NCBI RefSeq assembly: GCF_030818955.1
Contig: NZ_JAUTBF010000001.1
Location: 3,100,001 to 3,164,000 of the forward strand
Reading direction: 5' to 3'
From: Microbacterium trichothecenolyticum
Lineage (GTDB): Bacteria; Actinomycetota; Actinomycetes; Actinomycetales; Microbacteriaceae
Length of the DNA stretch: 64,000 nucleotides
Positions 46,612-57,174 of the stretch are shown one piece after another. Numbering within the stretch: position 1 is the first letter of the stretch; every line of letters begins with the position of its first letter. Under the pieces are notes generated by a model, which saw nothing but the letters and a program-made list of their open reading frames with translations, had not been told where the DNA came from and made no database searches. Both the position numbers and the translations under genes were made by a program.

Positions 46612-48305
46612 TCGAGGAGATGCGCCTGCGCGATCTCGGCGTGATCGCCGACGCCACCTTGCCGATGGGGCGCGGTTTCACCGCCATCACCGGTGAAACC
46701 GGCGCGGGAAAGACGATGGTGGTGACCGGCCTCGGTCTGCTGCTCGGCCAGCGCGCCGACTCCGGTGCCGTCCGCAAGGGCGCCGCGCAGGCCGCGGTGG
46801 AGGGGGTCTGGATCGTGCCCGAAGACGGCGCGGTCGCTGCCCGCGTGCGCGAGGCTGGCGGCGACGTCGAGCCCGTCGGCGGGGGCGCCGCTGAGCTGTA
46901 CCTGGGCCGCACCGTCTCGAGCGAAGGACGCGGACGCGCCACCGTGGGAGGACGCACCGCACCCGCGGGGGTCCTCGCCGACCTGGCCGACGATCTCGTC
47001 GTCGTGCACGGGCAGTCCGACCAACTGCGGCTGAAGTCATCGTCGGCCCAGCGCGAGGCCCTCGACCGTTTCGGCGGCGAGCCGGTGACCACGGCTCGCG
47101 CGGCTTACAGCGCGGCATGGGACGCCTGGCGTGCGGTGGACGCCGAGCTGGCCGCCCTCACCGCAGACCGCGACGACCGCGCGCGCGAGGCCGAGCAGCT
47201 GCGCGCCGCGATCGCCGAGATCGAAGCCGCGGCGCCCGTCGCCGGCGAGGACGAAGAACTCGCCCGTCGGGCCGAGCGGCTCACCAACGCCGAAGAACTG
47301 CGGGTGGCGGCGGTCACGGCCCATGCCGCCTTGTCGAACGACGACGGCACGCCCGACGTGATCACGCTGCTGGCCGAAGCGCGCCGCGTTCTCGAGCGCA
47401 TCGCCGGAAGCGATGACGCCCTCGCCGCAATCGGAGAGCAGGTGGCCGACCTCGGCTACCGCGCCACTGACGTCTCGGTGGCGCTGTCGGGCTACCTCGC
47501 CGACCTCGACGAATCCGGCCCGCACGAACTCGCCGCCGTCGACGAGCGGCGCGGTGTGCTCGCCGGCCTCGCCCGCACGCACGGGTCGGTGGATGCCGCG
47601 ATCGCGCTGCTCGAGACCGGTTCGGCCCGTCTCGTCGAGCTCGACGACGACGGAGACCGGCTCGAGCGTCTCGAGGCCCAGCGCGACACCGCCGCGGACG
47701 CACTCGACGAGGCGGCGGCGGCTCTCACCGCTGCACGTCGCGAAGCGGCCCAGCGCTTGAGCGCGGCCGTCACAGAGGAGTTGCACGCGCTGGCTCTGCC
47801 CGACGCGCGTCTGACGGTCGACGTAGCGCCAGCCACCCCCGCGGGGCACGGCCGCGACGAAGTGTCGATCCTGCTCGCGCCGCACCCGGGCGCCGACCCG
47901 CGTCCCGTATCGCGAGGCGCCTCCGGCGGAGAGCTCAGCCGCGTCATGCTCGCCATCGAGGTCGTCATCGCCGGGGTCGACCCCGTGCCCACCTTCGTCT
48001 TCGACGAGGTCGACGCCGGGATCGGTGGAGCCGCCGCGATCGAGGTCGGACGCCGCCTCGCGCGTCTCGCAGAATCGTCGCAGGTCATCGCGGTGACGCA
48101 CCTCGCTCAGGTGGCGGCGTTCGCCGGCAACCACCTGACCGTCGTGAAGGGCAACGACGGTGCGGTCACGGCATCCAGCGTCCGGCGGCTCGACGGCGCC
48201 GAACGCGAGGCCGAGATGGCTCGTCTGCTGTCGGGGCTGAGCGACTCGGATGCGGCGCTGACACACGCGCGGGAGCTGCTCGAGACGGGGCGCGCCGTCG
48301 GCTGA
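46608..48305 (+). CDS. recN: DNA repair protein RecN
   Basis: An SMC-like ATPase of 565 residues used in double-strand break repair. Walker A is ITGETGAGKTMVV near residue 28-40. DDLVVVHGQSDQLRLKSSS lies near 130. The central part (about 160-380) is a long Ala/Glu/Arg-rich coiled coil. The C-terminal ATPase half has the signature SRGASGGELSRVMLAIE near 438-455 and Walker B FVFDEVDAGIGG near 463-475, then QVIAVTHLAQVAAF. ATG 46608 overlaps the NAD kinase stop by 4 nt. Confidence 0.96.
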   Translation: MIEEMRLRDLGVIADATLPMGRGFTAITGETGAGKTMVVTGLGLLLGQRADSGAVRKGAAQAAVEGVWIVPEDGAVAARVREAGGDVEPVGGGAAELYLGRTVSSEGRGRATVGGRTAPAGVLADLADDLVVVHGQSDQLRLKSSSAQREALDRFGGEPVTTARAAYSAAWDAWRAVDAELAALTADRDDRAREAEQLRAAIAEIEAAAPVAGEDEELARRAERLTNAEELRVAAVTAHAALSNDDGTPDVITLLAEARRVLERIAGSDDALAAIGEQVADLGYRATDVSVALSGYLADLDESGPHELAAVDERRGVLAGLARTHGSVDAAIALLETGSARLVELDDDGDRLERLEAQRDTAADALDEAAAALTAARREAAQRLSAAVTEELHALALPDARLTVDVAPATPAGHGRDEVSILLAPHPGADPRPVSRGASGGELSRVMLAIEVVIAGVDPVPTFVFDEVDAGIGGAAAIEVGRRLARLAESSQVIAVTHLAQVAAFAGNHLTVVKGNDGAVTASSVRRLDGAEREAEMARLLSGLSDSDAALTHARELLETGRAVG

Positions 48306-50162
<1,857 letters not shown>

Positions 50163-50163
50163 C

Positions 50164-50742
50164 GTGGAGGAGCTCCGCGACGAGCGCGTCGACCTCGAGG
50201 TCATCTCGAGCGAGCTGGTCTACCAGGGGGCGGTATGGAACGTCCGTTCCGACACCGTCCGCTACGGCGACAGCGAGATGACGCGTCAGTACGTCGCGCA
50301 CCCGGGAGCTGCGGCGGTCGTGGCGATCGACGACGACGAACGGGTCGTGCTGATCCAGCAGTACCGGCATCCGATCAAGGAACGCGACTGGGAGATCCCA
50401 GCGGGTCTGCTCGACGTCGCGGGCGAGCCCCCGCTCGAGACCGCGAAGCGCGAACTGACCGAAGAGGTCGACCTCGCGGCGGAGCGCTGGCAGCACCTCG
50501 TGTCGATGCACACGACCCCGGGCGGCAATGACGAGGTCGTGCACATCTTCCTCGCGCGAGGCCTCAGCCACGTCGAGAGCGACTACGAGCGCGAGCACGA
50601 GGAGTCCGACATGCGGGTCGAACGACTGCCCCTCGCCGACGTGATCGACGGTGTGCTGGCGGGACGCCTGCGCAACGGCATCCTCGCCACGGGAGCGCTC
50701 GCCGCGGCCGAGGTGCTGCGCCGTGAGGCCGCCGCGGTCTGA
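50164..50742 (+). CDS. NUDIX hydrolase (ADP-ribose pyrophosphatase-like)
   Basis: A 192-residue NUDIX enzyme that probably hydrolyses ADP-ribose or a related nucleoside diphosphate. The upstream segment [20 protein letters not shown] is the ADP-ribose pyrophosphatase hallmark. The NUDIX box is in [20 protein letters not shown] then EV (near 80-103), with the RE and EE metal ligands. GTG 50164 starts 1 nt after the pyrG stop, and GAGGAG from the end of pyrG serves as its ribosome-binding site. Confidence 0.93.
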   Translation: MEELRDERVDLEVISSELVYQGAVWNVRSDTVRYGDSEMTRQYVAHPGAAAVVAIDDDERVVLIQQYRHPIKERDWEIPAGLLDVAGEPPLETAKRELTEEVDLAAERWQHLVSMHTTPGGNDEVVHIFLARGLSHVESDYEREHEESDMRVERLPLADVIDGVLAGRLRNGILATGALAAAEVLRREAAAV

Positions 50743-50746
50743 CGTC

Positions 50747-51676
50747 GTGGAGCTCGAGCGCGCGGTCGAGGGGTATCTCCGCCACGTCGCGCTCGAGCGT
50801 GGGCTTTCGGACCACACCGTCGCCGCCTATCGACGCGATCTCGCGATGTACGCGGACTGGTTACGGGACCACGGCGTCGATGTGATCGAGACGGTGACAC
50901 CGGCGCTGATCGCCGATTTCGCGGCGGAGCGGGCGTCGACCGAGCCGCCGCCCGCGTCGTCGTCGCTCGCGCGCCTGCAGTCGTCGGTGCGGGGGCTGCA
51001 TCGTTTCCTCGTGCGCGAGGGGCGTGCCGACGACGACCCGACGGGCCGACTGCGTCCGCCCAAGGCGCCCCGGCGCCTGCCGAAGGCGCTCACCATCACG
51101 CAGGTCGACGCGCTCTTGGATGCCGCGGGGCCAGCGCCCGGGTCGGATGACGCCGCGGCGGCGGATCCCGCGGCCGTCCGCGACCGCGCGCTGTTGGAAC
51201 TGCTGTACGCGACGGGTGCCCGAGTGTCGGAGATCGTGCAGCTCGACGTCGACGACACCGCGCACGGGGACCTGCTGCGGCTGCGCGGCAAGGGCGACAA
51301 GGAGCGCGTCGTTCCCGTCGGCTCGTACGCGCGGGACGCGATCGAGGCATACCTCACGCGTGTGCGGCCGGCCTTGGCGGCGAAGGGGAGGGCGACGCCC
51401 CGGCTGTTCCTCGGCGTGCGCGGCGCGCCGCTTTCGCGCCAGAGCGCGTGGCTCATCATCCAGGAGGCCGCCGAGCGTGCGCGTCTGACGGCGCATGTCT
51501 CGCCGCACACGCTGCGGCATTCGTTCGCCACACATCTGCTGCAGGGCGGCGCCGACGTGCGCGTCGTGCAAGAGCTGCTCGGTCACGCGTCGGTCGCCAC
51601 GACGCAGATCTACACGCACGTCACGGTCGATGCGCTGCGGGACGTGTACGCGACCTCGCACCCCCGGGCGCGTTGA
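50747..51676 (+). CDS. xerD: Tyrosine recombinase XerD
   Basis: It resolves chromosome dimers at dif. The 309 residues have an N-terminal SAM-like core-binding domain (about 1-90; [20 protein letters not shown]) and a catalytic domain. The catalytic Arg is in [15 protein letters not shown] near 160, the Lys is in [14 protein letters not shown] near 180, the H-x-x-R is in [17 protein letters not shown] near 250, His in [15 protein letters not shown] near 273, and Tyr in that same segment. The start is GTG 50747; GTG 50723, inside the NUDIX gene, is possible. Its place after the pyrG-NUDIX pair is that of the housekeeping xerD, not of a mobile element. Confidence 0.94.
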   Translation: MELERAVEGYLRHVALERGLSDHTVAAYRRDLAMYADWLRDHGVDVIETVTPALIADFAAERASTEPPPASSSLARLQSSVRGLHRFLVREGRADDDPTGRLRPPKAPRRLPKALTITQVDALLDAAGPAPGSDDAAAADPAAVRDRALLELLYATGARVSEIVQLDVDDTAHGDLLRLRGKGDKERVVPVGSYARDAIEAYLTRVRPALAAKGRATPRLFLGVRGAPLSRQSAWLIIQEAAERARLTAHVSPHTLRHSFATHLLQGGADVRVVQELLGHASVATTQIYTHVTVDALRDVYATSHPRAR

Positions 51677-51733
51677 GCCGGCGCGCAGCGGTGTCGCACG
51701 GTATCCCGGCCGCCGTGCTGAGAACATAGAGGG

Positions 51734-53374
51734 ATGACCGCCACCCTCGTCGCACAGAACCTCGCCGGCGGGCACGGCCACCGCACGCTCTTCGACGGCG
51801 TCGACCTCACCGTCGCACCGGGCGACGTGATCGGTGTCGTCGGGGCGAACGGTGCGGGAAAGTCCACGCTGCTGCGTCTGCTCGCCGGGGTCGACGAGCC
51901 GCAGGCCGGCTCGATCAGCCTCGCGCCCGCGGACGCGTTCGTCGGCTGGCTCCCGCAGGAGCACGAGCGCGTGCCCGGCGAGACCGTCGCACACTACATC
52001 GCGCGGCGCACGGGATGCGCCGAGGCCACGCGCGAGATGGATGCCACGGCGGCAGCGCTCGGCGACCCCGACGCCGAGGGAGCCGACGACGCGTACGCGA
52101 CGGCACTCGAACGCTGGCTCGCCAGCGGCGCGGCCGACCTCGACGAGCGGTTGCCGCAGGTACTCGCCGACCTCGGGCTCGACGTCGGCTCGGATGCGGA
52201 GATGACGGGGTTGTCGGGCGGCCAGGCGGCGCGGGTGGGCCTGGCGGCGCTTCTGCTGTCGCGCTTCGACATCGCCCTGCTCGACGAGCCCACCAACGAC
52301 CTCGACCTCGACGGCCTGGAGCGGCTCGAGACATTCGTGAAGGGCCTGCGCGGCGGCGTCGTGCTCGTGAGCCACGACCGCGAGTTCCTCGCGCGGTCGG
52401 TCACGCGCGTGCTCGAACTCGATCTGGCGCAGAACTCCCACCGCGTGTACGGCGGCGGCTACGACGCCTACCTGGAGGAGCGCGCGACACTGCGCCGCCA
52501 GGCGCGGGAGAAGTACGAGGAGTACGCCGAGACGAAGGCCGATCTCGTCTCGCGCGCCCGGACGCAGCGCGAGTGGTCGAGCCAGGGTGTGCGCAACGCG
52601 ATGAAGAAGTCGCCCGACAACGACAAGATCCGCCGCAAGGCCGCGACGGAGTCGAGCGAGAAGCAGGCGCAGAAGGTGCGGCAGATGGAGAGTCGCATCG
52701 CACGACTCGAAGAGGTCGAGGAGCCGCGCAAGGAGTGGCACCTGGAGTTCACCATCGGCTCGGCCCCGCGGTCGAGCTCTGTGGTGTCGACGCTGTCGGG
52801 AGCGGTGTTCCGGCAGGGTGACTTCACCCTCGGGCCGGTCTCGTTGCAGGTGAACGCGGGGGAGCGGATCGGCATCACGGGGCCGAACGGTGCCGGAAAG
52901 TCGACGTTGCTGCGTGGCATCCTGGGTCGTCAGGTGCCCGATGAGGGAACGGCGAGCCTGGGCGCGAGCGTCGAGATCGGCGAGATCGACCAGGCTCGGT
53001 CGCTTCTGGTGGGTGATCGCCCGTTGGCCGAGACGTTCGAGGGGTTCGTGCCCGCGCTGAACTCCGGTGAAGTGCGGACACTGTTGGCGAAGTTCGGGCT
53101 CAAGGCCGACCATGTCACACGTCCCGTCGACGGGTTGTCACCGGGCGAGCGCACGCGCGCGGGGCTTGCGCTGCTGCAGGCGCGCGGGGTGAACGTGCTC
53201 GTGCTCGACGAACCGACGAACCATCTCGACCTGCCCGCGATCGAGCAGCTCGAGCAGGCGCTGGAGTCGTACACCGGCACGCTGCTGCTCGTCACGCACG
53301 ACCGCCGCATGCTCGCCGCGGTGGAGACCGATCGGCGGTGGCGTGTCGAGGCCGGGGTCGTGACCGAGCTGTAG
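51734..53374 (+). CDS. ABC-F family ATPase
   Basis: A 546-residue soluble protein with two ABC domains and no membrane part. ABC-F proteins act on the ribosome, in translation or antibiotic protection. The first domain has VGANGAGKSTLLRLLAG near 36, signature LSGGQAARVGLAALL near 158 and LLDEPTNDLDLDGLE near 180. The linker (about 240-330) is Lys/Arg/Glu-rich. The second domain has GPNGAGKSTLLRGILG near 381, LSPGERTRAGLALL near 467 and VLDEPTNHLDLPAIE near 490. No strong ribosome-binding site is seen, and it lies 57 bp after xerD. Whether it confers resistance cannot be told. Confidence 0.93.
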   Translation: MTATLVAQNLAGGHGHRTLFDGVDLTVAPGDVIGVVGANGAGKSTLLRLLAGVDEPQAGSISLAPADAFVGWLPQEHERVPGETVAHYIARRTGCAEATREMDATAAALGDPDAEGADDAYATALERWLASGAADLDERLPQVLADLGLDVGSDAEMTGLSGGQAARVGLAALLLSRFDIALLDEPTNDLDLDGLERLETFVKGLRGGVVLVSHDREFLARSVTRVLELDLAQNSHRVYGGGYDAYLEERATLRRQAREKYEEYAETKADLVSRARTQREWSSQGVRNAMKKSPDNDKIRRKAATESSEKQAQKVRQMESRIARLEEVEEPRKEWHLEFTIGSAPRSSSVVSTLSGAVFRQGDFTLGPVSLQVNAGERIGITGPNGAGKSTLLRGILGRQVPDEGTASLGASVEIGEIDQARSLLVGDRPLAETFEGFVPALNSGEVRTLLAKFGLKADHVTRPVDGLSPGERTRAGLALLQARGVNVLVLDEPTNHLDLPAIEQLEQALESYTGTLLLVTHDRRMLAAVETDRRWRVEAGVVTEL

Positions 53375-53381
53375 GCGGTAA

Positions 53382-53468
53382 CGCCCCTCATGCATAAACG
53401 CGATTCGCGCGCAGAAACGCGAGGAGAGCGCGTTTATGTGCGCCGATCGCGTTTATGCATGAGGGGGC
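53382..53468. repeat. Complex palindrome of ATAAACGCG words between convergent genes
   Basis: The outer arms (53382-53404 and 53446-53468) pair over 22-23 bp with one extra G: core CTCATGCATAAACGCGAT. Inside lie two more related words, CAGAAACGCG (53412-53421) and GCGCGTTTATG (53429-53439), which give a second, inner imperfect pairing. It starts 7 bp after the ABC-F stop and ends 7 bp before the stop of the minus-strand HTH gene, and could act as a bidirectional terminator or be a REP-like repeat. Confidence 0.8.
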
Positions 53469-53475
53469 GGCGGGG

Positions 53476-53820
53476 TCAGCGGCCCTGACGCTTCTTGTAC
53501 GGCTTCGGCTCGCCCTTCACGATCGGGGCGCGGCCCTTGCCCTTCGACGCCTTGGCCTTGCCGCCGCCGGGAGCCTTCTGCTTCGGCGCGGGCGGCGGGG
53601 CATCGGCGATGCGGTGGTGCGCCTCTTCGAGCAGCAGGCGGCCGGCGGGCGTGAGCTGCGTGGGCGGGGTGCGCGAGACGAGCGACTGCCCCACCTCTTC
53701 CTCGAGCTTGTCGATCGTCGTGTACAGCGAGGCGAGGGGGATGCCGAGCTTCTCCGCCGCGCGGGGGAAGTGCAGCTCCTCGGCGAGAGCGGCGAACCGG
53801 CGCAGGTGCTCGAGCTTCAT
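53476..53820 (-). CDS. Minimal LysR-type HTH protein with Lys-rich tail
   Basis: A 114-residue protein consisting of a LysR-type helix-turn-helix (residues about 1-62: MKLEHLRRFAALAEELHFPR, AAEKLGIPLASLYTTIDKLE, LVSRTPPTQLTPAGRLLLEE) and a tail (about 75-114) of Pro, Lys, Gly and Ala (KQKAPGGGKAKASKGKGRAP, then KPYKKRQGR). The 200-residue effector-binding domain of a true LysR regulator is missing without any sign of a frameshift. The tail resembles DNA-binding tails of histone H1-like bacterial proteins. GGGAGA lies 9 nt before ATG 53820; an in-frame ATG at 53829 sits right next to it and is less likely. Palindromes flank it on both sides. Confidence 0.75.
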   Translation of the reverse strand: MKLEHLRRFAALAEELHFPRAAEKLGIPLASLYTTIDKLEEEVGQSLVSRTPPTQLTPAGRLLLEEAHHRIADAPPPAPKQKAPGGGKAKASKGKGRAPIVKGEPKPYKKRQGR

Positions 53821-53854
53821 GGCATCCATTCTCCCGGGTCGAGCGGCGTGCTGG

Positions 53855-53978
53855 TGAGTGTCCAAGACACGCCGTGCTGGGTGGGGCCGTGACGGCGTGT
53901 CTTGGACACTCAACGGGAGGGGGGAGGGGGGAGGGGGGAGGGGGGGAGGGGGGAGGGGGAGAGGGAGAGGGAGGGGGG
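53855..53978. repeat. C-rich tract plus palindromic stem-loop (copy 2)
   Basis: A perfect 21-bp inverted repeat (53855-53875 and 53892-53912; core GAGTGTCCAAGACACGCC) with a 16-nt loop, followed on the plus strand by a 64-nt G/A tract (53915-53978). Read on the minus strand the order is: stop codon of the GMC gene (53979), C-rich tract, GTTGAGTGTCCA stem-loop. This is the same order and sequence as copy 1 at 28751-28872. Confidence 0.88.
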
Positions 53979-55526
53979 TCAGGTGGCGGACAGGAAGCGA
54001 TCGGCGGTGCGCAGGGACAGAGCCATGATCGTCAGCGCGGGATTCGCGGCGATGGCGGACGGGAAGACGGAGTTGTCGCAGATCCAGAGGTTGGGGATCT
54101 CGTGCGAGCGGCCGTCGGCATCCACGACGCCGTCCGACGGATCGGTCGACATCCGGCAGGTTCCGATCGTGTGCGCGGTGCGGGCCAGCACCATGGTCTC
54201 GCGCGCGCCCGCAGCCTCCATCACCCGCAGCATGAACGCGGTGGCGTGCTTGTCGAGCGCCTTCTCGTTCGTGCCCGCGGTGAAGCTCACCCGTGCCCGC
54301 GGGATGCCGAACTCGTCGGTCTCGTCGGACAGTTCGAGCCGGTTGTCGTCCGACGGCAGGCACTCCGCATTGATGCCGATGCCGGCCATGGATCGCGCTT
54401 GCTCCAGCCGCTGCATGAGCTCCGGGCCCCACAGGCCGCCGCCGCGGACAAGCGTCGTCGAGAAGGTGAGGGGCATGACGCCGAGACTCTGCACGAGGTA
54501 CCCGCCGGCGAAGTCGGCGTCGGCCGGACGCATCATGTCCTCGCTGATGAGCGACGACGGGTAGCCGCGGTGCCCGCGGACGGGCTCGTCGAACCGGCCC
54601 CACACCTGCGTCGCACCATGCGCGAGGAAGTTGCGGCCCACCTGACCGTTGTCGTTGGCCAGGCCCGTGTGCAGCAGCAGTCGCGGCGTCTCGACCCCGC
54701 CCCCGGCGAGGACGAGCGCCCGGCAGCGCTGGCGCACGTCGATGCCGTCTCGGCGGTACACGACCGCCTCGACGCGCCCACGGGCGTCAAGCTCGATGCC
54801 GTGGACCATCGCCTCGGCGCGGATCTCGGCGCCGGCGGCGACCGCCGCGGGCAGGTACGTGTTGGCGGTGGAGGCCTTGGCATCCATCCGGCACCCCTGG
54901 TGGCACTCGCCGCAGTTGACGCACGCGCCGCGCTCGCCGTGGTGATCCTGCAGGCGGGCGCGGGTGAGCACCGCGGCCGGGGCATCGGCCCAGCGGATGC
55001 CGAGGGCGTCGCAGCCCTTCGCGACGAGGTTCGCGGGAGCGTTGCGCTTCGCGGGCGCGTACGCGTACTGGCGTGACGGGTCCCACGGGTAGGGGGTCGG
55101 ACCCGAGACGCCGATGTCTCCCTCGACCCGTTCGACGTACGACAACAGCTCGTCGGGATCGACGGGCCAGTCGCGGCCCTCGCCGCTTTCGGTGCGCAGC
55201 GCGAGGTCGCGGCGATCGGGGCGCGGAGTGAACGCACCCCAGTGCAGCATCGAACCGCCCACGCCGCGACCGCTGTTGTTCGGGCCGAAGGCCGTGGGGT
55301 CGTCGCCGCCGCTCAGACGCTCCGACATCCAGTTGATCTCGACGGCCTCGGTCTCATCCGGCGTCAGGTCGTCGAGCGTGAAGTGGCGCCCGGCTTCGAG
55401 CGCGACGACGCTCAGACCCTTCTTCGCCAGCTCCGCCGTGAGGGGCGCGCCCCCGGCGCCCGTGCCGATCACGACGACGTCGACGATCTCGTCGGTGCCG
55501 AACGTGCGCATCCGGTCGATGTTCAT
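53979..55526 (-). CDS. GMC-family flavoprotein oxidoreductase
   Basis: A 515-residue FAD enzyme that oxidises an alcohol or sugar, similar to gluconate dehydrogenase large subunits and long-chain alcohol oxidases. The FAD fold starts VVVIGTGAGGAPLTAELAKK near 18-37, and GRGVGGSMLHWGAFTPRP near 88 is the GMC signature region. A cluster CVNCGECHQGC near 202 is typical of this subgroup. The active-site end is HTIGTCRMSTDPSDGVVDAD near 436 and NPALTIMALSLR. It has no signal peptide. It overlaps the fusion gene upstream by 4 nt (ATGA), so the two products probably form one complex. Confidence 0.92.
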   Translation of the reverse strand: MNIDRMRTFGTDEIVDVVVIGTGAGGAPLTAELAKKGLSVVALEAGRHFTLDDLTPDETEAVEINWMSERLSGGDDPTAFGPNNSGRGVGGSMLHWGAFTPRPDRRDLALRTESGEGRDWPVDPDELLSYVERVEGDIGVSGPTPYPWDPSRQYAYAPAKRNAPANLVAKGCDALGIRWADAPAAVLTRARLQDHHGERGACVNCGECHQGCRMDAKASTANTYLPAAVAAGAEIRAEAMVHGIELDARGRVEAVVYRRDGIDVRQRCRALVLAGGGVETPRLLLHTGLANDNGQVGRNFLAHGATQVWGRFDEPVRGHRGYPSSLISEDMMRPADADFAGGYLVQSLGVMPLTFSTTLVRGGGLWGPELMQRLEQARSMAGIGINAECLPSDDNRLELSDETDEFGIPRARVSFTAGTNEKALDKHATAFMLRVMEAAGARETMVLARTAHTIGTCRMSTDPSDGVVDADGRSHEIPNLWICDNSVFPSAIAANPALTIMALSLRTADRFLSAT

Positions 55527-56917
55527 GCCGCGTCTCCCGTCGCCACGGAGCCGCCGACGCCGACGGGCTCCCAGTCTTCGCGGCGTCCCAACCGCAACTC
55601 CACGTACCCGCGGATGGGGTTACCGCCGGTCGCGAAGCCGTCGTAGCCGATGCGGGCCATGCTCGCGGGGTGTGCCAGCCACTGCCGCACGAGGTCGTTG
55701 CGGACGTCTTCGAGCCACGCCTTCAACCGCTCCGGGTCGAAGGGGCCCGCGGCATCCGTCTTCCCCTCGATCCCGGCGCGCAACACGGCCTCCCGCTCGA
55801 CCGGGTCGGTCGGCCACACGCTCGCGAGGGTGTCGAGGCCGGCGCGATAGGCGTCGGGGTCGGGTGGCAGGTCTGCGTTGCGCCAGCCGTCGCCCTCGCC
55901 GCGCGCCAGCTGGGCGTCGACGCGGGCGGCGATATCGATCGCGGGGCCGTCCTGCGGCACCACGAGGTCGGCGACCTCGCGCAGCACCGTCAGCTGCGCG
56001 ACGTCGAGCACCTCGGGCGCGTAGCCGCGGTCGTCGGGGACAGCACGGCGGTTCAGGATGCCGCGCACCCGCGCATCCACGCGGTCACCGGCGATGAGGG
56101 CCGCCCAGTCGTCGGGCACGACGGGGCCGACGAGCACCTCGTCGGCGACGAAGGCGGCGATCGCCGCGGCCGCTCCGGCGGTGCGCTCGAGGGGGATCAG
56201 GTGGCCGGTGTCGGCGAGGGAGACGAAGCGGGCACGGGGATACACGGATGCCAGCAACCCGGGCTGGGCGGCTGCACCGAGGTCGGCGTCGTCGGTGCCG
56301 GCGAGCACCAGGACGGGAAGGTCGAGGGTGCCGACTTCGGCGGAGGCGTCGATGCGGCTCCCGGTCTCGAGCCAGGCACGCCAGGCGGCGGGCGAGGTGC
56401 GCTGCAGGTCCGCGACGGCGTGCGCGTGCGCGGCATCGTCGAGCGGCTCGGCGGTGTTCTGCGCGAGGAAGGTCTCGGCATCCTGCATCGACATCGGTCC
56501 GTCGGCCACCCACGAGAGCATGCGCTCGCGGCGCTCGTCGTCCATCGGCTCGGGGCGCGGGGGCGACGGTGCCATCAGCACCATTCCGGCCAGTCCCGCC
56601 AGCGGCGCTTCGCCGCGGAGGACACGGGATGCCACGAGGGCCGCGATCTTGCCGCCCATGCTGTGTCCGCCGAGCATCCAGCGACCGCGGGCGTGGCGAG
56701 CCAGGTGGTCGACGACGTGGTCGACGCTCGTTCCGAGCGAGGAGTCGTGCGCGTCGGCGAGCGTGCCGAAGCCCGGGAGGTCGATGCCCTCGACGCGCAC
56801 GCGACCGTCGAGGCCGTCGGCGAGACGGCCGAAGGACGCGGCACTCGCGCCGAGCGCGTGCAGCAGGTACAGGGTGACGGGCGCCCCGCCCGGGGCGGTG
56901 GCGTTCTCGATGGGCAT
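55523..56917 (-). CDS. Fusion of alpha/beta-hydrolase and gluconate 2-dehydrogenase subunit 3-like domain
   Basis: A 464-residue two-domain protein. Residues about 10-255 are an alpha/beta-hydrolase: TLYLLHALGASAASFGRLAD, the nucleophile elbow GGHSMGGKIAALVA near 87-100, the acid side VLVLAGTDDADLG near 210, and the His in LADTGHLIPLER near 240. Residues about 295-464 look like the gluconate 2-dehydrogenase subunit 3 family (EVLDVAQLTVLREVADLVVP near 310, then RQWLAHPASMARIGYDGFAT near 420-440). That subunit normally stands alone next to a GMC subunit, as the downstream gene does here. The start is ATG 56917 (MPIENATAPGG); the upstream open frame seems non-coding. The hydrolase could act on a lactone product, but this is only inference. 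Confidence 0.85.
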   Translation of the reverse strand: MPIENATAPGGAPVTLYLLHALGASAASFGRLADGLDGRVRVEGIDLPGFGTLADAHDSSLGTSVDHVVDHLARHARGRWMLGGHSMGGKIAALVASRVLRGEAPLAGLAGMVLMAPSPPRPEPMDDERRERMLSWVADGPMSMQDAETFLAQNTAEPLDDAAHAHAVADLQRTSPAAWRAWLETGSRIDASAEVGTLDLPVLVLAGTDDADLGAAAQPGLLASVYPRARFVSLADTGHLIPLERTAGAAAAIAAFVADEVLVGPVVPDDWAALIAGDRVDARVRGILNRRAVPDDRGYAPEVLDVAQLTVLREVADLVVPQDGPAIDIAARVDAQLARGEGDGWRNADLPPDPDAYRAGLDTLASVWPTDPVEREAVLRAGIEGKTDAAGPFDPERLKAWLEDVRNDLVRQWLAHPASMARIGYDGFATGGNPIRGYVELRLGRREDWEPVGVGGSVATGDAA

Positions 56918-57174
56918 GCCTTCACGCTCGCTTACGGGCGGGGTCGGAACGGGTCGCTTGCGGATCGGCACGTTTTGCGCAAGGGCGTCGACTCTGCGGC
57001 GAAAGGTGGCGGTCGCGCGGGCCGAACTCCTGAGCGGTTCCGCCACGGGGGTGGGCACGTCGCCCGGCGGCGCGGGCGCGGAATGTCAGGGATCTCGCAC
57101 GCGGGGGCGGGGTGGCGCCGCCACGAACGCCGCGGACCGCATCGCGGGCGGGCCGGGGCGTTCCCGGGCGGGTG

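Noticed and set aside
50747..51676. Tyrosine recombinase as sign of a mobile element or integron
   Set aside because: Its place after pyrG and a NUDIX gene and its full XerD-type motifs mark it as the housekeeping chromosome-dimer recombinase. No attachment repeats were seen.
51734..53374. ABC-F protein as an antibiotic resistance gene
   Set aside because: The family also includes general translation factors and no resistance-specific feature can be recognised by eye.
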